Positions 25,762 through 34,946 of a stretch of DNA of 56,713 bases are shown in pieces. The stretch spans positions 1 to 56,713 of the forward strand of contig NZ_JAFFQA010000034.1 in assembly GCF_016919065.1 (NCBI RefSeq), given 5' to 3'. How positions within the stretch are numbered: the first letter of the stretch is position 1; every line of letters starts with the position of its first letter. The notes under the pieces are model-generated. The model was not told where the DNA came from and searched no databases. It was given only the letters and a program-made list of their open reading frames with translations. This stretch comes from Desulfobulbus rhabdoformis (GTDB taxonomy: Bacteria > Desulfobacterota > Desulfobulbia > Desulfobulbales > Desulfobulbaceae). The position numbers were made by a program, and so were the translations under genes.

Positions 25762-25789
25762 TGTCGGGTGAATGCTCATGGATTCGGGT
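25751..25789. repeat. Second-family palindromic repeat overlapping a gene end
   Basis: AATCCGTGA pairs with TCATGGATT across about 15 bases, followed by TCGGGT. It contains the stop codon of the 60-residue gene at 25759-25761. Confidence 0.7.
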
Positions 25790-25933
25790 ACAAAAAGCTG
25801 AAACCAGTTCGCTCCCTCTTTTTTTCTGACGCTGAAACTCAGCTGCAATATTTTTAGATGCAATATTTGCCGCTGGTTTTTGATGGTAATCGCATATTTT
25901 TTGTGGATTCCCAAAAAAATGTGCGAATCTTTA

Positions 25934-26074
25934 GGGTGTCTTGAATAATTAGATTTTTCAATCAAGGTCAAGGATTGTGAAAAATTTTACCGCAGGCATA
26001 TAGCTGATATTCCGAGGATAAAATTTTGAGTATGACGCAGAGATTGGAAGAAAAAGCAATTATTCAATATTCCC
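25934..26074 (-). mobile_element. MITE copy 7, middle form (141 bp)
   Basis: It begins GGGTGTCTTGAATAATTAG on the plus strand. The minus-strand end is GGGAATATTGAATAATTGC, one base changed from the consensus. The direct repeat TTTA is at 25930-25933 and 26075-26078. It lies in the long leader before pyruvate:ferredoxin oxidoreductase. Confidence 0.92.
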
Positions 26075-26078
26075 TTTA

Positions 26079-26668
26079 GTCTCTTATCAAGGTAAATTGT
26101 CTGCCTTTGATGCACGGAGAGGATTGATGCGGTTAACGCCTACACCTCCCACCACGTCATTATTCCGTTCTTTTCCACCACATCGCCCCAAATTGGTATG
26201 TCCTGCCTGAAGATTGTGAACTCCTCAAAAATGTCCCCCCTTTTTGTCCCGCGGTTTAAGATTGCATAATGCGCGAAGATGGTTTACTGTGGCCGTCGCA
26301 TTGACTGAATCCCAATTCATTACCAGCGCTGTCGTCGACAGCTTAGTGAAGTTTTATTCCGTAGTTGAAGCATGACCGCTCCTTAACCGGGCGGGGTTTC
26401 GTTTTAATCAGGAAGGAAACATCAGTCGTCTTTCGCGGTCTGCCTGATAGTCAACGCAGGCACCGCACCAAGCGCACTCCTTCAAGCTGCGCTTCCTTCC
26501 ACAGCCCTTTGAGGTCTCCCATATCGTTATTCTACACACACCACAAAGGACCAAAGCGGGTAAGTACACTTAACAGGTTCCCAGGAACCTTTATCATAGC
26601 GTTCATCTTAACCGTTTCCGACACCAGCTGTCGGCGAACACCAACCACCGTGTAAGGAGAATGATCTT
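26079..26668. other. Leader region of the pyruvate:ferredoxin oxidoreductase gene
   Basis: About 590 bp with no convincing gene. Short frames lack starts and family signals. It must contain the promoter for one of the most strongly expressed genes of such anaerobes. TAAGGAGA lies eight bases before the start codon. I could not identify an operator by eye. Confidence 0.5.
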
Positions 26669-29600
26669 ATGTCGCGAAAAATGGTCACTATTGACGGAAA
26701 CCAGGCATGTACGCATGTAGCGTATGCCACTGCTGAAGTCATAACAATCTATCCCATTACCCCATCTTCTCCGATGGCTGCTGAAGCGGATGCGAAAGCT
26801 ACCGCCAAGCAAGAAAATATTTGGGGTTCCATCCCGGTCATCTCCCAGATGCAGTCCGAGGCCGGTGTTGCCGGTTCCATCCATGGTTCTCTCGGCGCCG
26901 GTGCTCTGTGTACCACCTTCACCGCTTCCCAGGGTCTGTTATTGTTGACCCCGAATATGTACAAAATCGCCGGTGAGCTCCTGCCCACCGTTTTCCATGT
27001 AACCGCTCGCGCCATCGCCTGCCAGGGTCTCTCCATCTTTGGTGATCACGGTGACGTTATGGCTGTTCGTCAGACTGGTTGGGCTCTGCTGGCCTCCCAG
27101 GACGTTCAGGAAGCACAGGACATGGCCCTGATCTCCACCGCTTCCACCCTGGATTCCTCCATTCCCTTCATCCACTTCTTTGACGGTTTCCGTACCTCCC
27201 ATGAGGTTATGAAAATCGAGCAGCTGACCATGGACGATATCAGCTCCATGATCGACGAGAGCAAGGTTGTTGAGCATCGTAAACGGGCACTGACCCCGGA
27301 TAACCCAACCATCGGTGGTACCGCACAGAACCCTGACGTGTACTTCACCGGTCGTGAGACTGTAAACAAATACTACGATGCGGTTCCCGCCATTGTTCAG
27401 AAGAACATGGACAAATTCGCCGCAATGACCGGTCGTCAGTATCACCTGTTTGACTACCTTGGTGCACCTGATGCCACCGATGTTGTTGTCGTTATGGGTT
27501 CCGGCGCGCTGACCGTTGCCTCCACTGTTGAGCATATGATTGCAGAGGATGCAAAAGTCGGTCTGGTTATCGTTCGCCTGTTCCGTCCGTTTGATGCCGC
27601 TGCCATGGTTAACGCCCTGCCTGCAACTGTTGAGCGCATCACTGTTCTTGACCGGACCAAAGAGCCTGGCTCCAACGGCGATCCGCTGTACCTCGACGTA
27701 CGCGCTGCCGTCACTGAGGCTGCTGAGGCCAACCCCACCATGATGATCCCCATGATCCTCAATGGCCGTTACGGTCTGGGCTCTGCAGAGTTCACTCCTG
27801 CCATGGTTAAAGCTGTCTATGACAACATGGCTTCTCTGGCTCCGAAGAAAAAATTCTGTGTTGGTCCCAACGACGACCTGGCCTTCACCAGCCTGAGCTA
27901 CGACGCCTCCTACAACATTGAGGGTGAAGACGTCTTCCGCGCCCTGTTCTACGGTCTGGGTTCTGACGGTACCGTTGGTGCAAACAAGAACACCATCAAA
28001 ATCATTGGTACCGAGACAGACAACTCAGCCCAGGGCTACTTTGTTTACGACTCTAAAAAGTCCGGTTCCATGACCGTATCGCATCTGCGTTTCGGTAAAA
28101 ACCAGATCGTTGCCCCCTACCTCATCAACAAGGCTAACTTCATCGCCTGTCATAATCCTGCGTTCCTGGACACCTATGACATGCTGGCCAACCTTGAGCC
28201 CGGCGGCACCTTCCTGTTGACCACCACCTTCAGCAAGGATGAGATCTGGGAGCACATGCCTGCCCTGGTGCAAAAACAGTTGATCGAGAAGAAAGCGAAA
28301 TTCTTCATCATCGATGCCGTAAAGCTCGGCTTGGCTCTTGGCCTGGGCGCGCGTATCAACATGATCATGCAGACTGCCTTCTTTGTCATCTCCAACATCA
28401 TCACCAAAGACGAAGCGATCGTTGCCATTAAAAACGCCATTAAGAAAACCTATGGCAAGAAAGGTGACAAGATCGTTAACATGAACTACAGCGCTGTTGA
28501 CGGTGCCGTGGACAACATCGTTGAAGTCACTGTACCGGATGCAGTGAACGGCCACGAAATGCCGCCCACCGTTTCCGACGAGGCTCCTGAGTTTGTTAAA
28601 ACCGTTACCGCCAAAATGATGGAAGGTCACGGTGAGGATATCCCGGTTTCCGAATTCCCCGCAGACGGTCGTTGGCCCACCGCCACCACCCAGTGGGAGA
28701 AACGGAACATCGCGGTTCAGGTCTCCACCTGGGATGCCGAGACCTGTATCCAGTGTGGTCGTTGTTCCCTGGTTTGCCCGCATGGCTGTATCCGCATGAA
28801 AGTTGCCACACCTGAGGCTCTTGCGGCTGCCGGTGCTGATGCCTCCTTCAAAACTGCTGATGCCGTGGGTAAAGACTTCAAAGACATGAAGTTTACCATG
28901 CAGATCTCCACGCAAGACTGCTGTGGTTGTACGCTCTGTGTCACCGTCTGCCCGGCTCGCAAGAAAGACGCCGATGGCAACAAGACCGAGCAGCGTGCGC
29001 TCTCCATGGAAATGAACACCGAGGCAGTGAAAGAAGAGTCCATCAAGACCTGGAAAACCTTCCTGGCCCTGCCTGAGGTTGACGAGTCACTCATCAACGT
29101 TGGCACCATCAAAGGCAGCCAGTTCAAACGTCCGCTGTTTGAGTTCTCCGGTGCCTGTGCAGGCTGTGGTGAGACCCCGTACATCAAACTGGTTACCCAG
29201 ATGATCGGTGACCGTATGCTGGCCTCCAATGCTACCGGTTGTTCCTCCATCTACTCCGGTAACCTGCCCACCACCCCGTATGCAAAACGCGCAGACGGAC
29301 GCGGACCGGCATGGTCCAACTCTCTGTTCGAGGATAACGCTGAGCACGGCTTGGGTATGCGTCAGGCTGTTGACAAACTCGCCAGCCAGGCTGTCGAGCT
29401 GATGGAAGCTGCCGTTACCGACGGTCTGATCAGCAAAGAATTGGCTGATTCCATCCTCACCGCTTCCCAGAAAGATCAGGGAGAGATCGAGGCCCAGCGC
29501 GCCCGCGTTGCGGAGGTCAAAGCTGCTCTTGAGGGTAACACCGCACCGATCGCCACACGCCTCTACTATTGTGTCGACTACCTGGTGAAAAAATCCGTAT

Positions 29601-30244
29601 GGATCATCGGTGGTGACGGTTGGGCCTATGACATCGGATACGGTGGTGTTGACCACGTTCTTGCCAGCGGCAAAAACGTTAACATCCTGGTTCTGGATAC
29701 CGAGGTATACTCCAATACCGGTGGTCAGATGTCCAAATCTACCCCGCGTGCCGCTGTTGCCCAGTTCGCAGCCGGTGGTAAGAATGCACCCAAGAAAAAC
29801 ATGGGTCTGATCTTCTCCACCTTCGGTACTGTCTACGTAGCCCGTATTTCTATCGGTGCCAACCCGCAGCAGGCAATCAAGGCTATTCAGGAAGCCGAGG
29901 CTTATGACGGACCTTCCCTGATCATCGCTTACGCACACTGCATCAACCATGGTATCAACATGGCCATGGGTCTTGAGCAGCAGAAGAAAGCGGTTGAGTG
30001 TGGTCACTGGTCACTGTTCCGTTACAACCCGGATCTCGAGGCAGAAGGCAAAAACCCGATGATCATCGACTCCAAAGAGCCGACCATCAGCTTTGCTGAC
30101 TATGCAATGAACGAGAACCGCTACCGCATGCTGAAAATGGCCAATCCTGAAATGGCTGAAGAGCTCATGGCAGAGTCGCAGAAAGACGTCGACAAAGCCT
30201 GGAAGCTGTTGAAAGGTTGGGCAAAAGCCCTTGATGCCGAATAA
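26669..30244 (+). CDS. Pyruvate:ferredoxin (flavodoxin) oxidoreductase, single chain
   Basis: This 1191-residue enzyme oxidises pyruvate to acetyl-CoA and CO2, reducing ferredoxin. Domains in order: N-terminal pyruvate-binding part (YPITPSSPMAAEADA), middle CoA-binding parts, a two-cluster ferredoxin domain (CIQCGRCSLVCP and CCGCTLCVTVCP, about residues 690-770), and a C-terminal thiamine-diphosphate domain with the proximal cluster Cys (CAGCGE) and motif GGDGWAYDIGYGG...SNTGGQMS. All cluster-binding Cys are present and the length is standard. Its own ribosome binding site (TAAGGAGA) and terminator make it a monocistronic unit. Codon use is very even, as expected for a highly expressed gene. 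Confidence 0.97.
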   Translation: MSRKMVTIDGNQACTHVAYATAEVITIYPITPSSPMAAEADAKATAKQENIWGSIPVISQMQSEAGVAGSIHGSLGAGALCTTFTASQGLLLLTPNMYKIAGELLPTVFHVTARAIACQGLSIFGDHGDVMAVRQTGWALLASQDVQEAQDMALISTASTLDSSIPFIHFFDGFRTSHEVMKIEQLTMDDISSMIDESKVVEHRKRALTPDNPTIGGTAQNPDVYFTGRETVNKYYDAVPAIVQKNMDKFAAMTGRQYHLFDYLGAPDATDVVVVMGSGALTVASTVEHMIAEDAKVGLVIVRLFRPFDAAAMVNALPATVERITVLDRTKEPGSNGDPLYLDVRAAVTEAAEANPTMMIPMILNGRYGLGSAEFTPAMVKAVYDNMASLAPKKKFCVGPNDDLAFTSLSYDASYNIEGEDVFRALFYGLGSDGTVGANKNTIKIIGTETDNSAQGYFVYDSKKSGSMTVSHLRFGKNQIVAPYLINKANFIACHNPAFLDTYDMLANLEPGGTFLLTTTFSKDEIWEHMPALVQKQLIEKKAKFFIIDAVKLGLALGLGARINMIMQTAFFVISNIITKDEAIVAIKNAIKKTYGKKGDKIVNMNYSAVDGAVDNIVEVTVPDAVNGHEMPPTVSDEAPEFVKTVTAKMMEGHGEDIPVSEFPADGRWPTATTQWEKRNIAVQVSTWDAETCIQCGRCSLVCPHGCIRMKVATPEALAAAGADASFKTADAVGKDFKDMKFTMQISTQDCCGCTLCVTVCPARKKDADGNKTEQRALSMEMNTEAVKEESIKTWKTFLALPEVDESLINVGTIKGSQFKRPLFEFSGACAGCGETPYIKLVTQMIGDRMLASNATGCSSIYSGNLPTTPYAKRADGRGPAWSNSLFEDNAEHGLGMRQAVDKLASQAVELMEAAVTDGLISKELADSILTASQKDQGEIEAQRARVAEVKAALEGNTAPIATRLYYCVDYLVKKSVWIIGGDGWAYDIGYGGVDHVLASGKNVNILVLDTEVYSNTGGQMSKSTPRAAVAQFAAGGKNAPKKNMGLIFSTFGTVYVARISIGANPQQAIKAIQEAEAYDGPSLIIAYAHCINHGINMAMGLEQQKKAVECGHWSLFRYNPDLEAEGKNPMIIDSKEPTISFADYAMNENRYRMLKMANPEMAEELMAESQKDVDKAWKLLKGWAKALDAE

Positions 30245-30269
30245 ATCGACATCAGACCTTTGAAGGACC

Positions 30270-30304
30270 AAAGCCCTGCCGGTTTCCCGGCAGGGCTTTT
30301 TTTT
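30270..30304 (+). terminator. Rho-independent terminator of pyruvate:ferredoxin oxidoreductase
   Basis: AAAGCCCTGCCGG pairs with CCGGCAGGGCTTT over a short TTTC loop, followed by at least eight T. It lies about 25 bp after the stop codon. Confidence 0.93.
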
Positions 30305-30367
30305 GTGAGGAACGTCCAGCAGCACGTCACGTCCTACTCGTGTCAAGCCGATAAATTTTATACTTTA

Positions 30368-30458
30368 AGGTGTCTTGAATAATTAGATTTTTCAATCAAG
30401 ATCAGGTAAGCGCCAGACTCCGCGAGATTGGCAGAAAAAGCAATTATTCAAGATGCCC
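30368..30458 (-). mobile_element. MITE copy 8, short form (91 bp)
   Basis: It has both ends (AGGTGTCTTGAATAATTAG on the plus strand, minus-strand end GGGCATCTTGAATAATTGC), but the AAAATTTT interior is deleted, leaving one copy of the GGTAAGCG..GACTCCG arm. The direct repeat TTTA is at 30364-30367 and 30459-30462. It sits between two terminators. Confidence 0.85.
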
Positions 30459-30636
30459 TTTAATCGGCGTGGTACAACCAGCGTGTCTACCCTCCCGCTG
30501 AATGCCCTGAACATGGTTCCTTGGCTTTGCCATGCCCTGATGTCGAGGCCAGGGCAAAGCCCCCTCCAAGAGGTTTGGGGATATGCAAAATGGCGGGATG
30601 AGATTGGTGGTGAGGGGACAAAAAGCTCCTCAAACT

Positions 30637-30670
30637 AAAAAAGGGGAGCCCATCAAGGCTCCCCTTTTTG
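30637..30670 (-). terminator. Terminator of the YkgJ-type gene
   Basis: GGGGAGCC pairs with GGCTCCCC over six bases. On the minus strand it is followed by a T-run (CTTTTTT), and on the plus strand by TTTTTG, so it may act in both directions. It lies 30 bp after the stop codon of the minus-strand gene. Confidence 0.88.
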
Positions 30671-30700
30671 TGTCTATTGACGCAACTCTGTGACGGAGGC

Positions 30701-31645
30701 TTAGTTGTTTTCCTCTCGCTCCTTGCGCATCCGATCACGCTCGGCTTTCAGCTCCTGGTACTCTTTTTCCGCTTCGATCATGGCCTCATCCTGCCGCTTT
30801 TTGATTTCAGCCACCTTAGCCTTAATCTTCTCGTCTTTGATCTTGAGTCCGGGAGCACCAAAGAGGGTATTGGCCAGGTATGTATTGGCAAAAAGCATCA
30901 ACTCGATATCGTCGTCCTTGATTTTGCCCAGAGTCTCGTCGTCGACCTCGTAGGTATCAAGAAAGGAAGATTCAAAAATAAACTTGCGAAAGGTCTCCAG
31001 GTCGGTGGAAGCCATGAAGAACATACGCTTTGCAGCCTCGCTCAAGGTTGCTTGGTGGCCAAAGGACTTACGGCGCATAACCAAACGCAACCACTCCTTG
31101 TTCATATCATCGCGCAGGTCAACGCCCTGATCGGCTCGCCACTCACCGATCGTCCACTTTTTAGGTTCTTCATGTCCCTTACAGTGGGGTTCTTTCACCA
31201 GAAAAAAGAATTTTTCCTCATCTGCATCGTTGGTGCCGCCCTCATGAAAGTCCGCCATCCCTACCGGATAGTAACGACAGGCAGTTGGGCGATCTTCGTA
31301 GACGGTACAGCCCTCGGAGGTAACAAAGGGACAACCGTTTTTCTCGCCGCGCAGCTTCAACTGTACACCTGGCATATCGGTCTTTTCCAGGAAGGTCGGT
31401 TCGGTGTACTCGGTGATAAATTCATGGGCTGCGAGCCCCAAGCGTTTGCGCAGAATCAGGATGTCATACGGGGTCAGGACAATCTTAATATTATGACAAC
31501 AGGCGGTAAAACAACTGACACCGGGATGACAGGCAAACTGAAGCGCAGAGTCGAGCGTCAGTTTTTCCGGCATAATATTGGAAGGATTTTTATCCGTCGC
31601 CTTGAAAAAATCGGATTCATTCTCAATATGTTCATCATTGGACAT
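30701..31645 (-). CDS. YkgJ-family cysteine-cluster protein
   Basis: This 314-residue protein has the YkgJ-type Cys cluster: CHPGVSCFTACCHN, then GCPFVTSEGCTVYEDRPTACRYYP, with the remaining Cys in EPHCKGHE. These Cys patterns bind zinc or iron-sulfur clusters in relatives. The C-terminus is a long Lys/Glu-rich helix (AKVAEIKKRQDEAMIEAEKEY). The function is unknown. ATG 31645 is preceded by GAGG at eight bases. It is transcribed toward its own terminator and has no operon partner. Confidence 0.82.
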   Translation of the reverse strand: MSNDEHIENESDFFKATDKNPSNIMPEKLTLDSALQFACHPGVSCFTACCHNIKIVLTPYDILILRKRLGLAAHEFITEYTEPTFLEKTDMPGVQLKLRGEKNGCPFVTSEGCTVYEDRPTACRYYPVGMADFHEGGTNDADEEKFFFLVKEPHCKGHEEPKKWTIGEWRADQGVDLRDDMNKEWLRLVMRRKSFGHQATLSEAAKRMFFMASTDLETFRKFIFESSFLDTYEVDDETLGKIKDDDIELMLFANTYLANTLFGAPGLKIKDEKIKAKVAEIKKRQDEAMIEAEKEYQELKAERDRMRKEREENN

Positions 31646-32076
31646 GGGGTAATACCTCGAAGTGCAGATGATTCTAACCTAAATCCGTTTATATGCTCGT
31701 AGAGAGCAGTAGGTGTCGCTGAACCCAAAAAATCATTGTGGACATTGTGTGTACAACACGCTGGGTACGCTGTTCAGCAACAGCACAGTCACGGATGCAG
31801 GACTCAGACAGTTTAAGGCCCTGACGGGCTGCATCGGAACTGGTCATAATACCATGCACTCTCTTACTGTCAAACCCTATCCGGGCCAGTCCCGTACCTT
31901 TTTCGCCATTCCTCCACAAAGTGGTGTTTTTAGGAGTGGATACCACTCTTTTGCCAAGAGACATAAAAGAAGCCCTGACAGAAGAAAAAGAGGGGCATTG
32001 GAGCATATTTTATGTCAATTCTCCCCTAAACCTGCTAAGAGGAGAGAAACAAGCCTTTAAACGCAATATTACAATT
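31646..32076. other. Intergenic stretch with no recognised feature
   Basis: About 430 bp between two divergent genes. Several short overlapping frames exist, but none has a ribosome binding site or recognisable sequence. No repeat of either family was seen. Confidence 0.5.
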
Positions 32077-32274
32077 ATGAAAAAAATTTTTACGCATCCT
32101 ATTGATCTAAGCAAAGTCGACACCCTGATCTATCACCTTCCGGATGGTCCGACTTTTTCCGTGGAAATGGATGGCATGGCGGATTTCCTCGACTTCGAAA
32201 TGGAACTTGGCGATATCTGCGATACCTCTGATATAGACGGCGTGGTCCACTTTTTCCCCCGTGGCAACGCCTGA
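32077..32274 (+). CDS. Small acidic hypothetical protein (65 residues)
   Basis: A 65-residue, strongly acidic frame (MADFLDFEMELGDICDTSDIDG) starting MKKIFTHPIDLS. It resembles a real small protein, but there is no clear ribosome binding site and I recognise no family. It lies 53 bp before the PHP phosphatase gene and could be in one unit with it. Confidence 0.45.
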   Translation: MKKIFTHPIDLSKVDTLIYHLPDGPTFSVEMDGMADFLDFEMELGDICDTSDIDGVVHFFPRGNA

Positions 32275-32327
32275 TCGCCCGCCTTCCTTCCCCCCTTACT
32301 CCTCTCTACTTTCTCTTTTTCAGTTTC

Positions 32328-33116
32328 ATGTCTCCCCTCATTGATACCCAATTTGACGGACACGTCCATACCCGCCTCTGCAACCATGCAGAGGGGGAAA
32401 TGGAGGACTATGTTCGAGCTGCGATTGAACGTGGCCTGCGTACCATGTGTTTCCTCGAGCACCTGGAAACCGAGATCAATTACCAGCCATCCTGCTGGCT
32501 TGAAGACGAAACCTTTGTCGAGTATTTTGCTGAAGGCGCCAGGCTCAAAGAGCACTACCAGGATCAGATCGAGATACGCCTTGGTGTGGAAATGGGGTTT
32601 AACCCGCTGGCCGTGGAGGCGACACAGGCCAGACTGCAACATTTTCCCATTGAGCGCATTGGCCTCTCCTGCCATTTCCATCTCTATGAGGGGCGCCACC
32701 TCAACTTGCTCAGCCGTAGGCGGCAAAGCCTGGATATTCTAGCTGAACTCGGCCCAGACCAGGTACTGTCGACCTATTTGGATACCTTGACCGTGGCCGT
32801 GGCAACAGTGAACTGCGACGTGCTTTGTCATTTGGACGCAGCCCTGAGACACCTGCCCGGCATCAGTTTTAATGCGGAGCATAAAATTCAGATTGGTCAT
32901 CTCCTGGATACTGTGAAAACACAGGAGACCGCCCTTGAGATCAACACCTCGGGATTTGATTATCGGGGCTCAGCCTTCCCTGCCCCCTGGATCATTACCG
33001 AGGCACTCAAACGAGACATTCCCCTGCAGGCTGGATCGGATGCGCATCGTCCACAGGATGTGGGCCGTTATTTTCAAGATCTGCCGGATTATCTGGAACC
33101 GTTGCGTCCAGCGTAA
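32328..33116 (+). CDS. PHP-domain phosphatase (histidinol-phosphatase-like)
   Basis: This 262-residue PHP-family enzyme has the metal-binding His and Asp motifs in order: DGHVHTRLCNHAEG, FLEHLE, GVEMGFNP, SCHFHLYEGR, CHLDAAL and SGSDAHRPQDVGR. These match the HisK/HisJ-type histidinol phosphatase branch, which removes the phosphate of histidinol phosphate late in histidine synthesis. Other PHP phosphatases share the fold, so the substrate is likely but unproven. No other his genes are nearby. Confidence 0.8.
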   Translation: MSPLIDTQFDGHVHTRLCNHAEGEMEDYVRAAIERGLRTMCFLEHLETEINYQPSCWLEDETFVEYFAEGARLKEHYQDQIEIRLGVEMGFNPLAVEATQARLQHFPIERIGLSCHFHLYEGRHLNLLSRRRQSLDILAELGPDQVLSTYLDTLTVAVATVNCDVLCHLDAALRHLPGISFNAEHKIQIGHLLDTVKTQETALEINTSGFDYRGSAFPAPWIITEALKRDIPLQAGSDAHRPQDVGRYFQDLPDYLEPLRPA

Positions 33117-33232
33117 CCCGCCTAACGCACCTGTTGGCGCCCTTGTTCCAACTCGATATTCCCCCCTGATTCTGCGGCTATATTGTAGCCCTCTTCCCCG
33201 TTTCAAGGCAGCCTGTCTTCCGTTTGGCCAAT

Positions 33233-33265
33233 AAAAAAGCCCGCAACCATTGGGTTGCAGGCTTT
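33233..33265 (-). terminator. Terminator of the HEAT/receiver gene
   Basis: On the minus strand AAAGCCTGCAACC pairs with GGTTGCGGGCTTT over CAAT, then TTTTT follows. It lies 26 bp beyond the stop codon of the minus-strand gene and about 115 bp after the convergent PHP gene. Confidence 0.88.
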
Positions 33266-33291
33266 CAAGGAGTGATGCGTTTCTTCTCTTT

Positions 33292-34917
33292 TTAAACCTT
33301 GATAAACTTTGCCATGGCCGCACGCAGGGAGTCGGCGTTGAATGGCTTGATAAGAATATCATCCACTCCGGCATCAGCTGCCGCCTCATGGTCCTGAACA
33401 TCGGATTGGGTGGTGACCATAATGACCGGTAGAGCATCCTTGGAATAGAGGCTACGAATTTTTTCGGTCAGTTCGATGCCGGAAATCTCAGGCATGTTGA
33501 GATCGGTCAAAACCAATGCCGGTTTCTCTTTGGCCAACCACTCAATGGCCCCGGCTGGAAATTCAAACAGGATTGGATCAAACCCCAGCTCATGGAGGGT
33601 AGCTTTATAAATATTGAGGATCATGCGGCTATCGTCAACAGCACAGACCTTGATCCGGGAGCCGCTTTCTCCTTCATCGCCAGCGATCTTGACAGCGAAG
33701 TCATCAAGGCCTTCCCGCTTAAGCAGCGCCTCATAGTGGCTCTTGATATCCCGGTGGGCATGGGGCAGGTAGATCAGGGCCAACTCCTGAAAATACTCTT
33801 CATGGGCCAGGCTGAGAAAGACGTTATCGACCTGGGCGTTAACAATAATCTTGACTATATGCCGGGCCTCATCGTTTTGCGGGCGAATCATGTTTTTAAT
33901 GCCGGCGGCAAGAATCTCATTAAAATTTCGATCAATAGCCCTGGCAGCAGCCGTACAGACGTGGTCCTCACTATCCGTGAGCCCCGCAGCCAGGGTGTAA
34001 GCTCCCTTGCGAAGTGGCAGCAGCGCGAGGGACTCGTACGCGGCGAAACGGACGTTCGCATTTTTAGGGACGGTGTTGAGCAGGGTTCGTATCGGCATGA
34101 TTGCACTCTCATCGCCGATCTCACCCAAAACGTTGAGAGTATGAATCAAGAGATCGCTGTCGCTTTCCTTGAGATTTTCGATCAAGACTGGCACGGCCTT
34201 ATCGCCGATGCGGACCAACTCATCCTTGGCATAAATACGCATGTGCGCATAATGGGAGCGCAGGGTATCATTCAGTTTTTCTAAAGAGACCTGATCCTGT
34301 ACCTCGGCAAATATACTGAGAATTATAAGATCAAGCTCGTTGTCCGTCCCCATACGCTCAGCTAATCGGTGCATGGCGGTATTCGTCCCAACCTGCCCCA
34401 GAGCATGGATAGCAGCGGTAATCAGCTCCCGATCAGCAGCATAAAGGTAATCAGTCAGGGTATTGACCGATTCAGGATCTGCAATCAGGCCCAGGTTATC
34501 GATAATGAGCTTGATGGTCTGATTGTCTTCAGTGTGGGCCAGCAGATCAATCAGGCCTGGGGTTGCCTCTTCGAGTTTGAGCTCTCCCGCAGTTTCGATC
34601 ATCACCGTTTTATCGCTGATAGACCTGTCTCTGAGCGCCTGGACCAGGACCTCGGGATAAGCGATCAGGTGCGAGATCAGGGTCTCACGAACGATAGGCA
34701 GCGTCTCCGACAATGCACGATGGGCAGTAAGCAGTTGATTTAACAGGGGTACGGTAAAGTGTATATCACCGCGGGAAACCTCGTAGAGCAGACGGTTCTG
34801 ACTTTTTTTATCAAGATCACCGAAGTGATCCAGGACGAGACGGGCTTTGAGCAGGTCACCTGTCTGAATGTTTGCCTGAATCTCCTCAATCATATGATCA
34901 AAATTAACGTCTGCCAT
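33292..34917 (-). CDS. HEAT-repeat protein with C-terminal receiver domain
   Basis: This 541-residue soluble protein has residues about 10-400 formed of HEAT-like helical pairs (for example TPGLIDLLAHTEDNQTIKLI, VNTLTDYLYAADRELITAAI and AVPVLIENLKESDSDLLIHT). After a linker, about residues 425-541 are a CheY-like receiver: CAVDDSRMIL, the phospho-acceptor LVLTDLNMPEISG, the switch VTTQSD and the conserved Lys in LIKPF. HEAT arrays are protein-binding scaffolds, so phosphorylation may switch a partner interaction. No kinase gene is adjacent. ATG 34917 has a weak upstream site. Confidence 0.85.
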   Translation of the reverse strand: MADVNFDHMIEEIQANIQTGDLLKARLVLDHFGDLDKKSQNRLLYEVSRGDIHFTVPLLNQLLTAHRALSETLPIVRETLISHLIAYPEVLVQALRDRSISDKTVMIETAGELKLEEATPGLIDLLAHTEDNQTIKLIIDNLGLIADPESVNTLTDYLYAADRELITAAIHALGQVGTNTAMHRLAERMGTDNELDLIILSIFAEVQDQVSLEKLNDTLRSHYAHMRIYAKDELVRIGDKAVPVLIENLKESDSDLLIHTLNVLGEIGDESAIMPIRTLLNTVPKNANVRFAAYESLALLPLRKGAYTLAAGLTDSEDHVCTAAARAIDRNFNEILAAGIKNMIRPQNDEARHIVKIIVNAQVDNVFLSLAHEEYFQELALIYLPHAHRDIKSHYEALLKREGLDDFAVKIAGDEGESGSRIKVCAVDDSRMILNIYKATLHELGFDPILFEFPAGAIEWLAKEKPALVLTDLNMPEISGIELTEKIRSLYSKDALPVIMVTTQSDVQDHEAAADAGVDDILIKPFNADSLRAAMAKFIKV

Positions 34918-34946
34918 TCCGTACCCCTGTAGAAATCAGGTTATTC

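Noticed and set aside
26365..26655. 96-codon frame upstream of pyruvate:ferredoxin oxidoreductase
   Set aside because: No ribosome binding site, basic composition and no recognisable family. More likely a chance frame in the leader.
27454..30007. Long minus-strand frames inside pyruvate:ferredoxin oxidoreductase, up to 306 codons
   Set aside because: They mirror the highly biased codons of the sense gene. No ribosome binding sites or motifs were seen.
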